Origin: Streptomyces sp. NBC_01214 | GTDB lineage: Bacteria; Actinomycetota; Actinomycetes; Streptomycetales; Streptomycetaceae | NCBI RefSeq assembly: GCF_026340975.1 | Contig: NZ_JAPEOS010000001.1 | Span: forward strand, 766,501 to 830,500 | Reading direction: 5' to 3' | Length of the DNA: 64,000 nt | Shown: one piece after another, positions 24,041-32,096 of the stretch | Numbering within the stretch: the first letter of the stretch is position 1 | How the letters are laid out: each line of letters starts with the position of its first letter | The notes under the pieces: generated by a model | Told to the model about the DNA's origin: nothing | Seen by the model: only the letters and a program-made list of their open reading frames with translations | Databases searched by the model: none | Translations under genes and position numbers: made by a program

Positions 24041-24634
24041 CTACGCCCCCAGGTGCGGCAGCGGACCCGCGGGGTACGGGGTCTCCGCGGGCAGCAGGGC
24101 GCGCGCGGCCGCCTCGTCCCCGGCCCCGAGCAGGCCGCGGACCTCCCGGGCCAGCCCGGTCACATCGCGGATGCCGACCGTCCACTCGTCGGCGTACGCG
24201 CGCGACGCCGGACCGGACAGGCCCAGCTGGAGCGAGCGGTACGGCAGCGGATTCAGCCGCAGGTCCCGCTCCGGGTCCCACTGGACCCGGGCGGGCGCCC
24301 CGCGCAGTGCTTCCTTCCAGGCCGCCCGGTCCGCGTGCACGCCCGGCGCGTAGTGCGACAGGCAGGCGTCGCGCAGCGCCCGGTCGAAGCCCTCACGGGT
24401 GATCTCGATCGCCAGCACCGTCTGCTGGTCGTCCTTGGACCCCCAGCCGCAGCGGTACATCATCCACAGGAACGACGGCTTGATCCACGTCATCCGCTCC
24501 CGCTTCCAGGCGGGCGGGAAGCGGCCGTCGCGGGCGGCCGGCACCCCGAGCGAGGGGGAGTAGGCCTGGTACACGGTGATCGTGGTGTCGGTGTGCGCCG
24601 CGCGGATCTGGCGGTTCGGTACGTCGTCGGACAT
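24041..24634 (-). CDS. DUF4291 domain-containing protein
   Basis: A 197-residue protein that is a single DUF4291 domain: NRQIRAAHTDTTITVYQAYS, RMTWIKPSFLWMMYRCGWG, HYAPG and QWDPERDLRLNPLPYRSLQLGL are the conserved blocks. The domain occurs in bacteria and fungi and resembles an enzyme with conserved Tyr, Trp and Arg residues; its activity is unknown. I chose the ATG at 24634; an in-frame ATG at 24658 would add eight residues. It follows the helicase-associated gene on the same strand after 91 bases. Confidence 0.92.
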   Translation of the reverse strand: MSDDVPNRQIRAAHTDTTITVYQAYSPSLGVPAARDGRFPPAWKRERMTWIKPSFLWMMYRCGWGSKDDQQTVLAIEITREGFDRALRDACLSHYAPGVHADRAAWKEALRGAPARVQWDPERDLRLNPLPYRSLQLGLSGPASRAYADEWTVGIRDVTGLAREVRGLLGAGDEAAARALLPAETPYPAGPLPHLGA

Positions 24635-24725
24635 GTGTTCAGGATGACGGCCCGTCATCGTGTAGGCCATCGGGTTTCGGCGCCGACGCGGACCGGGAGC
24701 CGCCCCGGCCCGCCGGCCCCGCGCC

Positions 24726-27173
24726 CTACACCTGATCGTCCGCCAGTTCCGCGACACCGGTGATCCGGTGCAGCGCGTACGTCCGTACCTCGTCCGCCGT
24801 GTGGTCGTAGCCGGTGACGAAGCCGCCCTCCACCCGGACCGGCGCGATGACCCGCTGGCTCGCCGCGCCCTCCGCGTTCACGTACCCGATCCACACCGCC
24901 GACCCGGTCAGCGCTGCCGCCTGCACCGTCGCCAGGGTCTCCGCCGCGCTCGTGCGCGGCAGTTCGCCCGGCACCCCGGTCCCGGCGGCGGAGCTCGTCG
25001 CGGGCTCCTTGCGCACCGCCGTCGCCGCCGCGTCGCCCGCGCGGATCGCCCGTACGGCCGCCGCCAGCAGCGTCCGGTCCGGCACCGGCGGGCCCTCCGG
25101 CACCGGTACGGGCGCCGAGCGGGCCGGGGTGCGGTGCGCGTCGGCCCGGGCCACCAGCACGTCGCCGGTACGGGACTCCGCGGCCGGCGCGTACCCCATC
25201 GCCCGCAACCCCTCCAGCAGGACGGTCGGATCCGCCTGCGCCGCCAGCACCGTCGGCGCGAGGCGGCGCAGCCCCAACCCGGCCGAGCGCTTGTCGGCCA
25301 GGATCTCGCCCAGCATCGCGTCGTCGTCGCAGCGCAGGTACGAGGAGGCCGCGCCGACCCGCAGGTGTCCGTGCCGGCGGGCCACGTCGTCGATCAGGTA
25401 GGCCAGCGGCTGCGGCACCGGGGTACGGCTGTGCTCCTTGAGGAAGGCGTGCAGGTCCGCGGCGGCGTGGCCGGCGTCCAGGGCCCGGCGCACCGAGCCG
25501 GGCGTGAACCGGTACACCGTCGCCCCGCCCTTGGACTCCACGTCCGCGAGCACCGCCAGGGTGTCGCCCAGCGGGCGGAGCAGCGGCCCCGGGGCCACCG
25601 CCGTCAGGTCGGCCTGGAGCAGCACGTGGTCCACCGGCTCCGGCAACAGCGGGGCCAGCAGCGGCGCCGGGTCGCGGTGCTCCAGCAGGGCCCGGCCGGG
25701 CCCGGACAGGGCGCCCCGGCCGGTCACGCCGAGGACCTCCGCCTCGGCCAGCGCCCAGTGCGCGAGCCGGGCCCGCAGCTCGCTCGCCCCGCGCACCGGA
25801 CGCTCCCAGGCGAGCCGCGCCAGCAGGGTCTGCGGGTCGGGCGAGGCGCCCTCGGGCAGCTCCCCGAGCAGTTCCAGCACCCGCCGGCGCACCTCGGGGG
25901 CGGCGGAGCGGTCGAGTTCGGGGCCGAGCGCGGAGAGCGTGCGCCCCTTGGCGTCCTGCTCGCCGACCAGCGGGGCCGTGCGGGTGGCCGGCAGCCAGGC
26001 CGCCGCGAGCTGCGACCAGCGCTCGGCGGGCGGCAGTTCGAGCCAGTCGTCGAAGGCCGGGGTGGGCGCGTACCGCTCGTCCGCCTCTCCGTCGCTGGCC
26101 AGCAGGCCGGTCGCGTAGGCCAGTTCGGCCCAGAAGGCCGCCTGCTGCTCGGTCGTGTCCAGTGCGGCTGCGGTCCGCTTCAGGTCCCGTACGGAGAGCC
26201 CGCCCGCCCGCAGCACCGGCGGACCGGTGTGCTCCCAGGACTTCACCAGTTCCTCGACGGTGGCCAGCGCGGCCAGCGCCTGCCCGGCGGCGTTCGCGTC
26301 CACAAGCTGTGGACGGTGCTCGCGGTGCGCGGGCACCGGCGGGGCCACCGGCGCGGTGTCCCGGTGCGCGAGACCGCCGCGCAGGTGCAGCGCCACCTCG
26401 CGGGGCAGCACGACGGTCCGCGCCGTCGCGGGCAGCAGCAGCCCCCGGTCGCGCAGCCAGCGCACCGGCGGCGTCGGATTCGGGGTCACCTCCCCGTACG
26501 GCGGCCCCCACACGAGCCGCCCCAACACCTGGTGCGCCTCCGCCGGAGCCTCGTCCAGCAGCGCCGACATCCGCTCCGGATCGGTGAACAGCGCGGTCAG
26601 CGCGGTCACCGCGGACACCGGGTCGTGGGTGGCGGGCAGCCCGACGGCCGCCACGATCTCCTGCACCCGGGTCGGCGACATCCCGGCCGTGGCCTCGGCG
26701 ACGGTCGGACCCAGCCCGGTGGGGGAGGGGCGGGAGGCCGAGGGGGCCAGCAGCTCGCGCGCCGTGCGGACCAGCCGCAGCCGGTCCTCGTCGCCCCACA
26801 CCAGGGCCTGGTCGCGCAGGGTGGCCAGGGCGTCGGGCAGCGCGGCGCGGGCCCGTTCGTCCTCGCCGCCCGTCAGCAGCCCCTCCAACACCGCGTACGG
26901 GCACGGGTCCGGGCCCACCGCCAGGGCCTCGGCGGTCTGCAGCGCGAACCGGTCCAGCCGGTCCAGGGCGCGCACCACCGAAGCCCGGGTCCCGGCCCGG
27001 GTGGCCAGCTGCGTCACGTCGCCGGGCACCGGTCCGAGCAGGTCCGGGCGGGCGCGCAACAGGGCCGCGAGCGCCGCGTCGTCACGGGCGCGCAGCGCCT
27101 CGGCGAGTGAGCGCGGGGAGCTTCCCGCCGGGCTCCCGCCGGCGGATCCCGCCGCAGTGCTTGCCTCGGGCAC
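24726..27173 (-). CDS. Helicase-associated protein, partner of XPB (Helicase_C_3 and WYL-like domains)
   Basis: An 815-residue protein without ATPase motifs. The N-terminal half is built of helical winged-helix-like repeats (SLAEALRARDDAALAALL; LATRAGTRASVVRALDRLDRF). The region around 480-620 (VDHVLLQADLTAVAPGPLLRPL, YRFTPGSVRRALDAGHAAADL) is the Helicase_C_3/XPB-Ssl2 type domain, and the last 80 residues (AVWIGYVNAEGAASQRVIAP) look WYL-like. In mycobacteria the same protein type (Rv0862c) is next to XPB (Rv0861c), so it probably works with the helicase at 19493-21136. GGAGG five bases before the GTG at 27173 fixes the start; the longer frame from 27218 lacks it. Confidence 0.9.
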   Translation of the reverse strand: MPEASTAAGSAGGSPAGSSPRSLAEALRARDDAALAALLRARPDLLGPVPGDVTQLATRAGTRASVVRALDRLDRFALQTAEALAVGPDPCPYAVLEGLLTGGEDERARAALPDALATLRDQALVWGDEDRLRLVRTARELLAPSASRPSPTGLGPTVAEATAGMSPTRVQEIVAAVGLPATHDPVSAVTALTALFTDPERMSALLDEAPAEAHQVLGRLVWGPPYGEVTPNPTPPVRWLRDRGLLLPATARTVVLPREVALHLRGGLAHRDTAPVAPPVPAHREHRPQLVDANAAGQALAALATVEELVKSWEHTGPPVLRAGGLSVRDLKRTAAALDTTEQQAAFWAELAYATGLLASDGEADERYAPTPAFDDWLELPPAERWSQLAAAWLPATRTAPLVGEQDAKGRTLSALGPELDRSAAPEVRRRVLELLGELPEGASPDPQTLLARLAWERPVRGASELRARLAHWALAEAEVLGVTGRGALSGPGRALLEHRDPAPLLAPLLPEPVDHVLLQADLTAVAPGPLLRPLGDTLAVLADVESKGGATVYRFTPGSVRRALDAGHAAADLHAFLKEHSRTPVPQPLAYLIDDVARRHGHLRVGAASSYLRCDDDAMLGEILADKRSAGLGLRRLAPTVLAAQADPTVLLEGLRAMGYAPAAESRTGDVLVARADAHRTPARSAPVPVPEGPPVPDRTLLAAAVRAIRAGDAAATAVRKEPATSSAAGTGVPGELPRTSAAETLATVQAAALTGSAVWIGYVNAEGAASQRVIAPVRVEGGFVTGYDHTADEVRTYALHRITGVAELADDQV

Positions 27174-27304
27174 AGTCGCCTCCTGGTCGCGTCGGCCGGT
27201 CAGTCGGCCGGTCCCCATCCGGTCAACGGTATCCGCTGCGCCCGCAGCAGCTCCACGGGCGCACGCGCTACCTTCGGGGCAGGGGGTAAGGGAGGAGCCT
27301 GGGC

Positions 27305-28315
27305 GTGGGGATCGAAAGCGACCACCTGGTCTACGAATATCTGAGCCGCGTCGGGGACTTGGCGCAACAACGGCAGCTGTCCTCCGGCGACCGGATGCGG
27401 TTGGTGTCGGGGCTGCGGGACGAGATCGACCGTCGGCGCGCCAAGTACGACCCGGACACCCCGGCCGCCGTACGGCGCATCCTGGAGCGGATCGGCTCGC
27501 CCGAGGAGGTCCTGGACACCCTCGGCTCCCGACGGGGCGCGGCCCCCGCCCCCGCGGCCCCCGCCGACACCGGCCCGTCGGTCCCCGTCCAGCGGGGACC
27601 GGGCCGCCTGCGCCGCCAGAACGTGCCCCCGGCCCGCCCGGCGGCGGAGCCCGAGAACGTGCCGCCGCACCTGGCCGGGCTGGACGAGCTCGGCCCCTCC
27701 GGCGGGGCCGAGCCCGACTGGTGGCGGATGGGCCCGGGGACGCACGGGGCGGGCCCGCAGGTCGAGGGCTTCGCGGGCGGCATCGAGATCCCGGACCTCT
27801 TCAAGGACGGACCGGAGGACGAACCGCGGGAGAAGGAGGCGGCGGCGCCGGCTCCGCCCGGGGCGGAGGAGGGGAGCGCGCGGAGCCTCGTACGGTTCCT
27901 GCGCGAGCGGCGGCGCGCGAAGAAGGACGCGGCGGCCGGGGCCGCCGCCGCGCCGCAAGCCCCGGCGGCCCCGGCCGCCCGCCCGCGGCCGAACGCCTTG
28001 CTGCTGCTGGCGGCGGCCGTCCTCGTCATCGGCACGGTCACCGGCTACTGGCTGCTCCTCGTGGTCGGCTGGCTCCTTCCGTACGCCTCGCGCGTGCTGG
28101 GGCCGGCCGAGCGGAAATGGGCGGTCCTCGGCCCGCCCGGCGCGGTGCTCACTGCGGCGGTGCTGTGGGTGTGGGGCCGGATGAACGGCAAATGGGGGGA
28201 GACCCTGTCCGACGACCAGCTGAGCGGGGCGCTGCACGGGATGTGGCCGTGGGTCCTGCGGAGCGCGGCGTTGGCGTCCGCGCTGTACCTGGTGTGGCGC
28301 GCGCGGCGGCGGTAG
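27305..28315 (+). CDS. Membrane protein with HAAS-like N-terminal domain
   Basis: A 336-residue protein from a GTG. Residues 5-75 (YLSRVGDLAQQRQLSSGDRM, LRDEIDRRRAKYDPD, ILERIGSPEEVLDTLG) resemble the HAAS signalling domain found in membrane proteins with unknown ligands. A long Ala/Pro-rich charged middle (75-220) leads to about four membrane segments (NALLLLAAAVLVIGTVTGYW, LVVGWLLPYASRVL, VLTAAVLWVWG, VLRSAALASALYLVW). It is divergent from the XPB partner gene. No enzyme motif is seen; I infer a sensory or regulatory membrane role without further support. Confidence 0.8.
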   Translation: MGIESDHLVYEYLSRVGDLAQQRQLSSGDRMRLVSGLRDEIDRRRAKYDPDTPAAVRRILERIGSPEEVLDTLGSRRGAAPAPAAPADTGPSVPVQRGPGRLRRQNVPPARPAAEPENVPPHLAGLDELGPSGGAEPDWWRMGPGTHGAGPQVEGFAGGIEIPDLFKDGPEDEPREKEAAAPAPPGAEEGSARSLVRFLRERRRAKKDAAAGAAAAPQAPAAPAARPRPNALLLLAAAVLVIGTVTGYWLLLVVGWLLPYASRVLGPAERKWAVLGPPGAVLTAAVLWVWGRMNGKWGETLSDDQLSGALHGMWPWVLRSAALASALYLVWRARRR

Positions 28316-28329
28316 CCGAGGCACCGCGC

Positions 28330-28378
28330 TACTGCCGGGGGCGCCGCCCCCGGACCCCCGCGCCTCAACCGCCGGGTC
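28330..28378. repeat. Dispersed palindromic element, copy 3
   Basis: TGCCGGGGGCGCCGCCCCCGG followed by ACCCCCGCGCCTCAACCGCCGG is a single copy of the element, lying between the HAAS-like gene and the sigma pseudogene. It begins about 15 bases after the stop and can form a strong hairpin (GGGGGCGCCGCCCCC). It also abuts the point where the sigma factor gene loses its 3' end. Confidence 0.8.
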
Positions 28379-28389
28379 GGTCAGCCGCC

Positions 28390-28812
28390 TACGATCGTGC
28401 GCTGCATCTGCGACGTCGCAACCGTCGCTCAGGTCCTCCCAGTAGCGCAGGACGACCATGGCGCGGGCCCGCGGCGGGAGTTCGGCCAGTGCGGCGAGCA
28501 GGGCGACGCGCAGGTCGGCGTGCGCGGGCCGCGGCGGCGGGTCGACGCGCCGGTGGGCCGGCAGGTCCCGCAGCCGGCGCCGCCGCTCGGCGAGGAAGGT
28601 GCGGGTCAGCACGGTCCGGGCGTACGCCTCGGGGTGATCGGCGGTGGACAGCCGCCGCCAGTGCTGGAACAGCTTCGCGCGCGTGGTCCGGGTCAGATCG
28701 CGCGCGCCGTCGGCGTTCCGCAGAGCAGGTACGCGCTCCGGTACAGCCTGCGCTGGCCGACCCGGGCGAACGCCTCGAGTGCTGCCGCCGGGAAAGGGGT
28801 GAGCACGGACAT
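28390..28812 (-). pseudogene. SigE-family ECF sigma factor pseudogene
   Basis: On the minus strand, MSVLTPFPAAALEAFARVGQ, RRLYRSAYLLCG (region 2 start) is followed by a frameshift near 28705; in the next frame ARDLTRTTRAKLFQHWRRL continues, then TADHPEAYARTVLTRTFLAE and LPPRARAMVVLRYWEDLS, the entry to region 4. After that the sequence diverges and runs into the repeat element, so the region 4 helix-turn-helix is missing. Restoring one base after the Cys-Gly codons repairs the first break. A one-base loss plus a 3' deletion explains the locus. Confidence 0.78.
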
Positions 28813-28919
28813 GAGGGATTGGGGGCCCCGCGTGGGGGTGGGGCAGTCCTCGGCGTGCGTTCCCCTGGTGTAGGCCCGCCGTCGGCCTCCCGTGCAGCCG
28901 CCTCGGCACAATGGAGGGC

Positions 28920-29543
28920 ATGAACCTCACCGTCGGCTTCGACCTCGACATGACCCTCATCGACTCGCGCCCGGGAATCAAGGCCGCGTACCAGGCCCTC
29001 TCGGCCGAGACGGGGACCTACATCGATGCCGACGAGGCGGTCACCCGACTGGGCCCGCCGCTGGAGGAGGAGCTCGCGCACTGGTTCCCGGATGCCGAGA
29101 TCCCGGCCATGGCCGAGCGCTACCGCGAGATCTACCCCACGTACGCCATCGGGCCGACCCCGGCGATGCCGGGCGCCCGCGAGGCGATCGAGGCCGTCCA
29201 GGCGCTCGGCGGCCGCGCGATCGTCGTCACGGCCAAGCACGAGCCCAACGCCCGCCTGCACCTGTCGCACCTCGGCATCGAGGCCGACGCGGTCGTCGGC
29301 TGGCTCTGGGCGGAGGCCAAGGCCGGTGCGCTGCGCGAGTACGGGGCGCAGGTCTACGTCGGCGACCACGTCGGTGACGTACGCGGGGCCCGTACGGCCG
29401 GTGCGCTGTCCGTCGTGGTGCCGACCGGCCCGTGCCCGGAGGAGGAACTGCGCGAGGCGGGCGCGGACGTGGTCCTGCCCGACCTCACTGCGCTGCCGCA
29501 GTGGCTCGCGCGGTACGTCGCCGCACAGCCCGAACCCGTCTGA
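28920..29543 (+). CDS. HAD-family hydrolase (Gph-like phosphatase)
   Basis: A 207-residue haloacid dehalogenase-type hydrolase. FDLDMTLIDSRPG holds the nucleophilic Asp and the acid/base Asp; the Thr of motif II is in IVVTAKHEPNARLHL, and motif IV is VGDHVGDVRGARTAG. A small helical cap lies at residues 20-85. This is the phosphoglycolate-phosphatase-like group (indigoidine-type or general phosphatases); the substrate is unknown. Start: ATG 28920 or 28911 (MEGMNL); the GGAGGG between them is too close to the second to be conclusive. Downstream is a convergent small membrane protein. Confidence 0.9.
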   Translation: MNLTVGFDLDMTLIDSRPGIKAAYQALSAETGTYIDADEAVTRLGPPLEEELAHWFPDAEIPAMAERYREIYPTYAIGPTPAMPGAREAIEAVQALGGRAIVVTAKHEPNARLHLSHLGIEADAVVGWLWAEAKAGALREYGAQVYVGDHVGDVRGARTAGALSVVVPTGPCPEEELREAGADVVLPDLTALPQWLARYVAAQPEPV

Positions 29544-29587
29544 GCCGTCGAAGCTCCGTCGGGCCCGGCGGGGTCCTGCCCGGGCCG

Positions 29588-29839
29588 CTACGCCTGCGAG
29601 CTCCGGGCCGCCCTGCGCTGCGCCGCGGCCGAGCGGAGCACGCCCGCCGCGGAGATGGCGAACCCGACGCCCATGAGCATGCAGACCGCCCACGCGTACG
29701 ACGGGAACGGGTCCATGTCGAGGAAGAGCGGAGCCATGGTCGCCAGCGTGGCCACGGCCCCGGCGATGAACACGATGCCGCCGGCCTTGACCAGTCCGTC
29801 GCCGGGCCGCGCTTCGTCTGAATGAGGAGTAACAGTCAC
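29588..29839 (-). CDS. Small membrane protein (83 aa)
   Basis: The GTG at 29839 (VTVTPHSDEARPGDGLVKAG) begins a protein with two membrane helices, GGIVFIAGAVATLATMAPLF and AWAVCMLMGVGFAISAAGVL, and a short basic C-terminal tail (RRAARSSQA). The longer frame to 29917 has a less likely start. The protein resembles small Streptomyces membrane proteins of unknown function. It is divergent from the cold-shock gene, and both may have promoters in the 178-bp gap. Confidence 0.75.
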   Translation of the reverse strand: MTVTPHSDEARPGDGLVKAGGIVFIAGAVATLATMAPLFLDMDPFPSYAWAVCMLMGVGFAISAAGVLRSAAAQRRAARSSQA

Positions 29840-29895
29840 CTCACCAGGGTAGTTCCCTGGCCGAAGCAGCCGACCGTGAAGGACCGGGGAACGTC

Positions 29896-29923
29896 TTGTC
29901 ACCCGGCCCCCGACCATTAGCCT
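29896..29923 (+). promoter_or_regulatory. Candidate promoter of the cold-shock gene
   Basis: TTGTCA (29896-29901) and TAGCCT (29918-29923) are spaced by 16 bp and lie about 95 bases upstream of the cold-shock protein start. The match to a HrdB-type promoter is fair, and the predicted long leader would fit cold-shock genes, which often have structured leaders. Confidence 0.45.
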
Positions 29924-30017
29924 TGAGGTGGCGGGTCACTCATGGCCCGCTGCGCTGTTGTCCGGAGCCGTTCGCGGTCCTTCGGACCCCCGACGAGCAC
30001 AAGGACAGAGGACGGAC

Positions 30018-30401
30018 GTGCCTACCGGCAAGGTCAAGTGGTTCAACAGTGAGAAGGGCTTCGGCTTTCTCTCCCGTGACGACGGCGGCGACGTCTTCGT
30101 CCACTCGTCGGTGCTCCCCGCCGGGGTGGACGCCCTCAAGCCCGGCCAGCGCGTCGAGTTCGGTGTCGTCGCCGGCCAGCGCGGTGACCAGGCACTTTCG
30201 GTGACGGTACTGGACCCGGCGCCCTCCGTCGCGGCGGCGCAGCGGCGCAAGCCCGACGAGCTCGCCTCGATCGTGCAGGACCTCACGACCCTGCTCGAGA
30301 ACATCACCCCGATGCTGGAGCGCGGCCGCTACCCCGACAAGGTGCACGGCACGAAGATCGCCGGACTGCTGCGCGCGGTCGCCGACCAACTCGACGTCTG
30401 A
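30018..30401 (+). CDS. Cold-shock domain protein with C-terminal extension
   Basis: A 127-residue protein. Residues 1-66 are a cold-shock domain binding single-stranded RNA/DNA: KVKWFNSEKGFGFLSRDDGG (RNP1) and DVFVHSSVLP (RNP2). About 60 extra residues (PDELASIVQDLTTLLENITP and KIAGLLRAVADQLDV) form a helical C-terminal part seen in a Streptomyces subgroup but not in the short Csp proteins. The GTG at 30018 has GAGGACGG upstream. A strong hairpin follows, as a shared terminator with the convergent mqnD gene. Role: RNA chaperone in the cytoplasm; the extension's partner is unknown. Confidence 0.93.
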   Translation: MPTGKVKWFNSEKGFGFLSRDDGGDVFVHSSVLPAGVDALKPGQRVEFGVVAGQRGDQALSVTVLDPAPSVAAAQRRKPDELASIVQDLTTLLENITPMLERGRYPDKVHGTKIAGLLRAVADQLDV

Positions 30402-30424
30402 GCCCGGCGCCGTCACGCGTACGG

Positions 30425-30460
30425 CTGCGCCCCGCCACTCGAAAGAGCGGCGGGGCGCAG
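30425..30460. terminator. Bidirectional hairpin terminator (cold shock / mqnD)
   Basis: CTGCGCCCCGCC (30425-30436) pairs perfectly with GGCGGGGCGCAG (30449-30460). An inner CTC/GAG pair flanks a GAAA tetraloop. It lies 23 bases after the cold-shock stop and 17 before the mqnD stop, with no U-run, as is usual for Streptomyces terminators. Confidence 0.85.
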
Positions 30461-30477
30461 TCGTACGTGCGGGGCGG

Positions 30478-31341
30478 TCAGTCCTGCGGGAAGTCCAGCG
30501 CGCCGGGCGGGATGGCCGGTACCAGACCCTCGGCCGCCGCCCGGGTGAGCAGCCCGCGCACCGCCGCGTAGCCGGACTCGCCGAGACCGGCGGTGAACTC
30601 GTTGACGTAGAGACCGATGTGCTGGTCGGCGACGGCCGGGTCCAGCTCCTGGGCGTGCGCGCGGACGTACGGGCGGGAGGCCTCCGGATCGTCCCAGGCC
30701 ATCCGGACCGACGTACGGGCCGACTCGGCCAGCGCGCGCAGTCGCTGCGCGCCCAGCGAGCGCCGGGCGATGATCGCGCCGAGCGGGATCGGCAGGCCGG
30801 TCGTGGACTCCCAGTGCTCACCCATGTCGGCCAGGCAGTGCAACCCGTAGTCCTGATAGGTGAACCGGGCCTCGTGGATCACCAGCCCGGCGTCCACCCG
30901 GCCGTCCCGGACCGCCGGCATGATCTCGTGGAACGGCAGGACGACCACCTTGCCGACGCCCTCCGGCAGCACGTCCGCGGCCCACAGCCGGAACAGCAGG
31001 TAGGCGGTGGAGCGTTCGCTCGGCACGGCCACCGTCCGCCCGGCCAGGTCGACCCCCGGCTCGCGGGTCAGCACCAACGGGCCGCAGCCGCGCCCCAGCG
31101 CCCCGCCGCAGGGCAGCAGCGCGTACTCCTCCAGCACCCACGGCAGCACGGCGTACGACACCTTCAGCACGTCCAGCTCGCCGCGTTCGGCCATGCCGTT
31201 GGTGATGTCGATGTCCGCGAAGGTGACGTCGAGGGCGGGCGCGCCCGGCACCCGGCCGTGGGCCCACGCGTCGAAGACGAACGTGTCGTTCGGGCAGGGC
31301 GAATAGGCGATCTTCAGCGGTTCACCGGTGCTCGTGCTCAT
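30478..31341 (-). CDS. mqnD: 1,4-dihydroxy-6-naphthoate synthase (futalosine pathway)
   Basis: MqnD converts cyclic dehypoxanthinyl futalosine into 1,4-dihydroxy-6-naphthoate in the futalosine route to menaquinone. The 287-residue protein has a periplasmic-binding-protein fold: IAYSPCPNDTFVFDAWAHG, ITNGMAERGELDVLKVSYAV, REPGVDLAGRTVAVPSERST and VVLPFHEIMPAVRDGRVDAG are diagnostic. The ATG at 31341 has GGGGAG eight bases upstream and overlaps the 3' end of mqnB by 20 bases, so the two are coupled. In Streptomyces coelicolor the same two genes are adjacent. Confidence 0.96.
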   Translation of the reverse strand: MSTSTGEPLKIAYSPCPNDTFVFDAWAHGRVPGAPALDVTFADIDITNGMAERGELDVLKVSYAVLPWVLEEYALLPCGGALGRGCGPLVLTREPGVDLAGRTVAVPSERSTAYLLFRLWAADVLPEGVGKVVVLPFHEIMPAVRDGRVDAGLVIHEARFTYQDYGLHCLADMGEHWESTTGLPIPLGAIIARRSLGAQRLRALAESARTSVRMAWDDPEASRPYVRAHAQELDPAVADQHIGLYVNEFTAGLGESGYAAVRGLLTRAAAEGLVPAIPPGALDFPQD

Positions 31342-32080
31342 GGCGTTCTCCCCAGTTCGCGAGTACGGGCCCCAGCACGCGGAAGGCGTCGGCGAGCGCG
31401 GTGAGCGCGTCCCCGATCCGCCAGGCGGCACGGTCACGGGGGCCCACGGCGTTGGACACGGCGCGGATCTCCAGTACGGGCAGCCCGTGCGCGGCGGCCG
31501 CCTCCGCGACCCCGAAACCCTCCATGGCCTCGGCCCCGGCCATCGGGTGCCGGGCGGCGAGCGCGGCGGCCCGGGCGGCGGTCCCGGTCACGGTGGAGAC
31601 GGTCAGCACGGGCGCGAGCAGCGCCCCGGTCGCCTCGGCGGCGCGGGCGGCGAGCTCGGCGGGCGGCAGGTGCACGCTGTGCCCGAAGCCGAGCTCCGTC
31701 ACGTCGAGGAAGCCGTCGGGGGTCTCGGCCCCCAGGTCGGCGGCGACGATCGCGTCGGCGACCACGAGGGAACCGAGCGGGGCGGCGGGCACGAACCCGC
31801 CGCCGATGCCGGCGGAGACGACGAGCGAGTAGTCGGCGAGGGCCAGGGCGGTGGCGGTCCCGGCGGCGGCCGCCGCCGGACCGACGCCCCCGACCAGCAC
31901 GTCGAAGGCGATGCCCGGAAGGTCCCGGCGGTTGAGGCGGTACCCCTCCCCAGACTTCGTCCGGGGATACCCCAAGGGCAAGGTGCGTGGCTCAGGACCA
32001 GGAGCGTCCGGATGAGGGGTCAGCCCGGTGGTGACGGAGTCTGCCTCCGCCGCCACCGCGGTCACGACGAGCGCGCGCAC
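31322..32080 (-). CDS. mqnB: Futalosine hydrolase
   Basis: MqnB removes hypoxanthine from futalosine to give dehypoxanthine futalosine. The 252-residue protein is a purine nucleoside phosphorylase-fold hydrolase: RALVVTAVAAEADSV, VLVGGVGPAAAAAGTATALA, VVSAGIGGGFVPAAPLGSLV and AEAMEGFGVAEAAAAHGLPV. Residues about 21-48 (GLTPHPDAPG, TLPLGYPRTKSGEGYR) contain an insertion coded by a palindromic repeat, placed between the first strand and the LPGIAFDVLVGG strand; it makes the protein longer than usual, but the frame is kept. The last residues overlap the mqnD start. Confidence 0.94.
   Translation of the reverse strand: MRALVVTAVAAEADSVTTGLTPHPDAPGPEPRTLPLGYPRTKSGEGYRLNRRDLPGIAFDVLVGGVGPAAAAAGTATALALADYSLVVSAGIGGGFVPAAPLGSLVVADAIVAADLGAETPDGFLDVTELGFGHSVHLPPAELAARAAEATGALLAPVLTVSTVTGTAARAAALAARHPMAGAEAMEGFGVAEAAAAHGLPVLEIRAVSNAVGPRDRAAWRIGDALTALADAFRVLGPVLANWGERHEHEHR
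31925..31985. repeat. Palindromic insertion inside mqnB
   Basis: CCCCAGACTTCGTCCGGGG (31948-31966) and the adjoining ATACCCCAAGGG form a stem-loop of the kind often found scattered through Streptomyces genomes. It is read in frame through mqnB as LPLGYPRTKSGEG (minus strand). The left and right limits are approximate. Confidence 0.65.
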
Positions 32081-32096
32081 CGCTGCCGCCGGCCGG

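Noticed and set aside
29840..30017. Riboswitch or structured RNA in the cold-shock leader
   Set aside because: The leader is long, but I could not recognise the conserved core of any known riboswitch.
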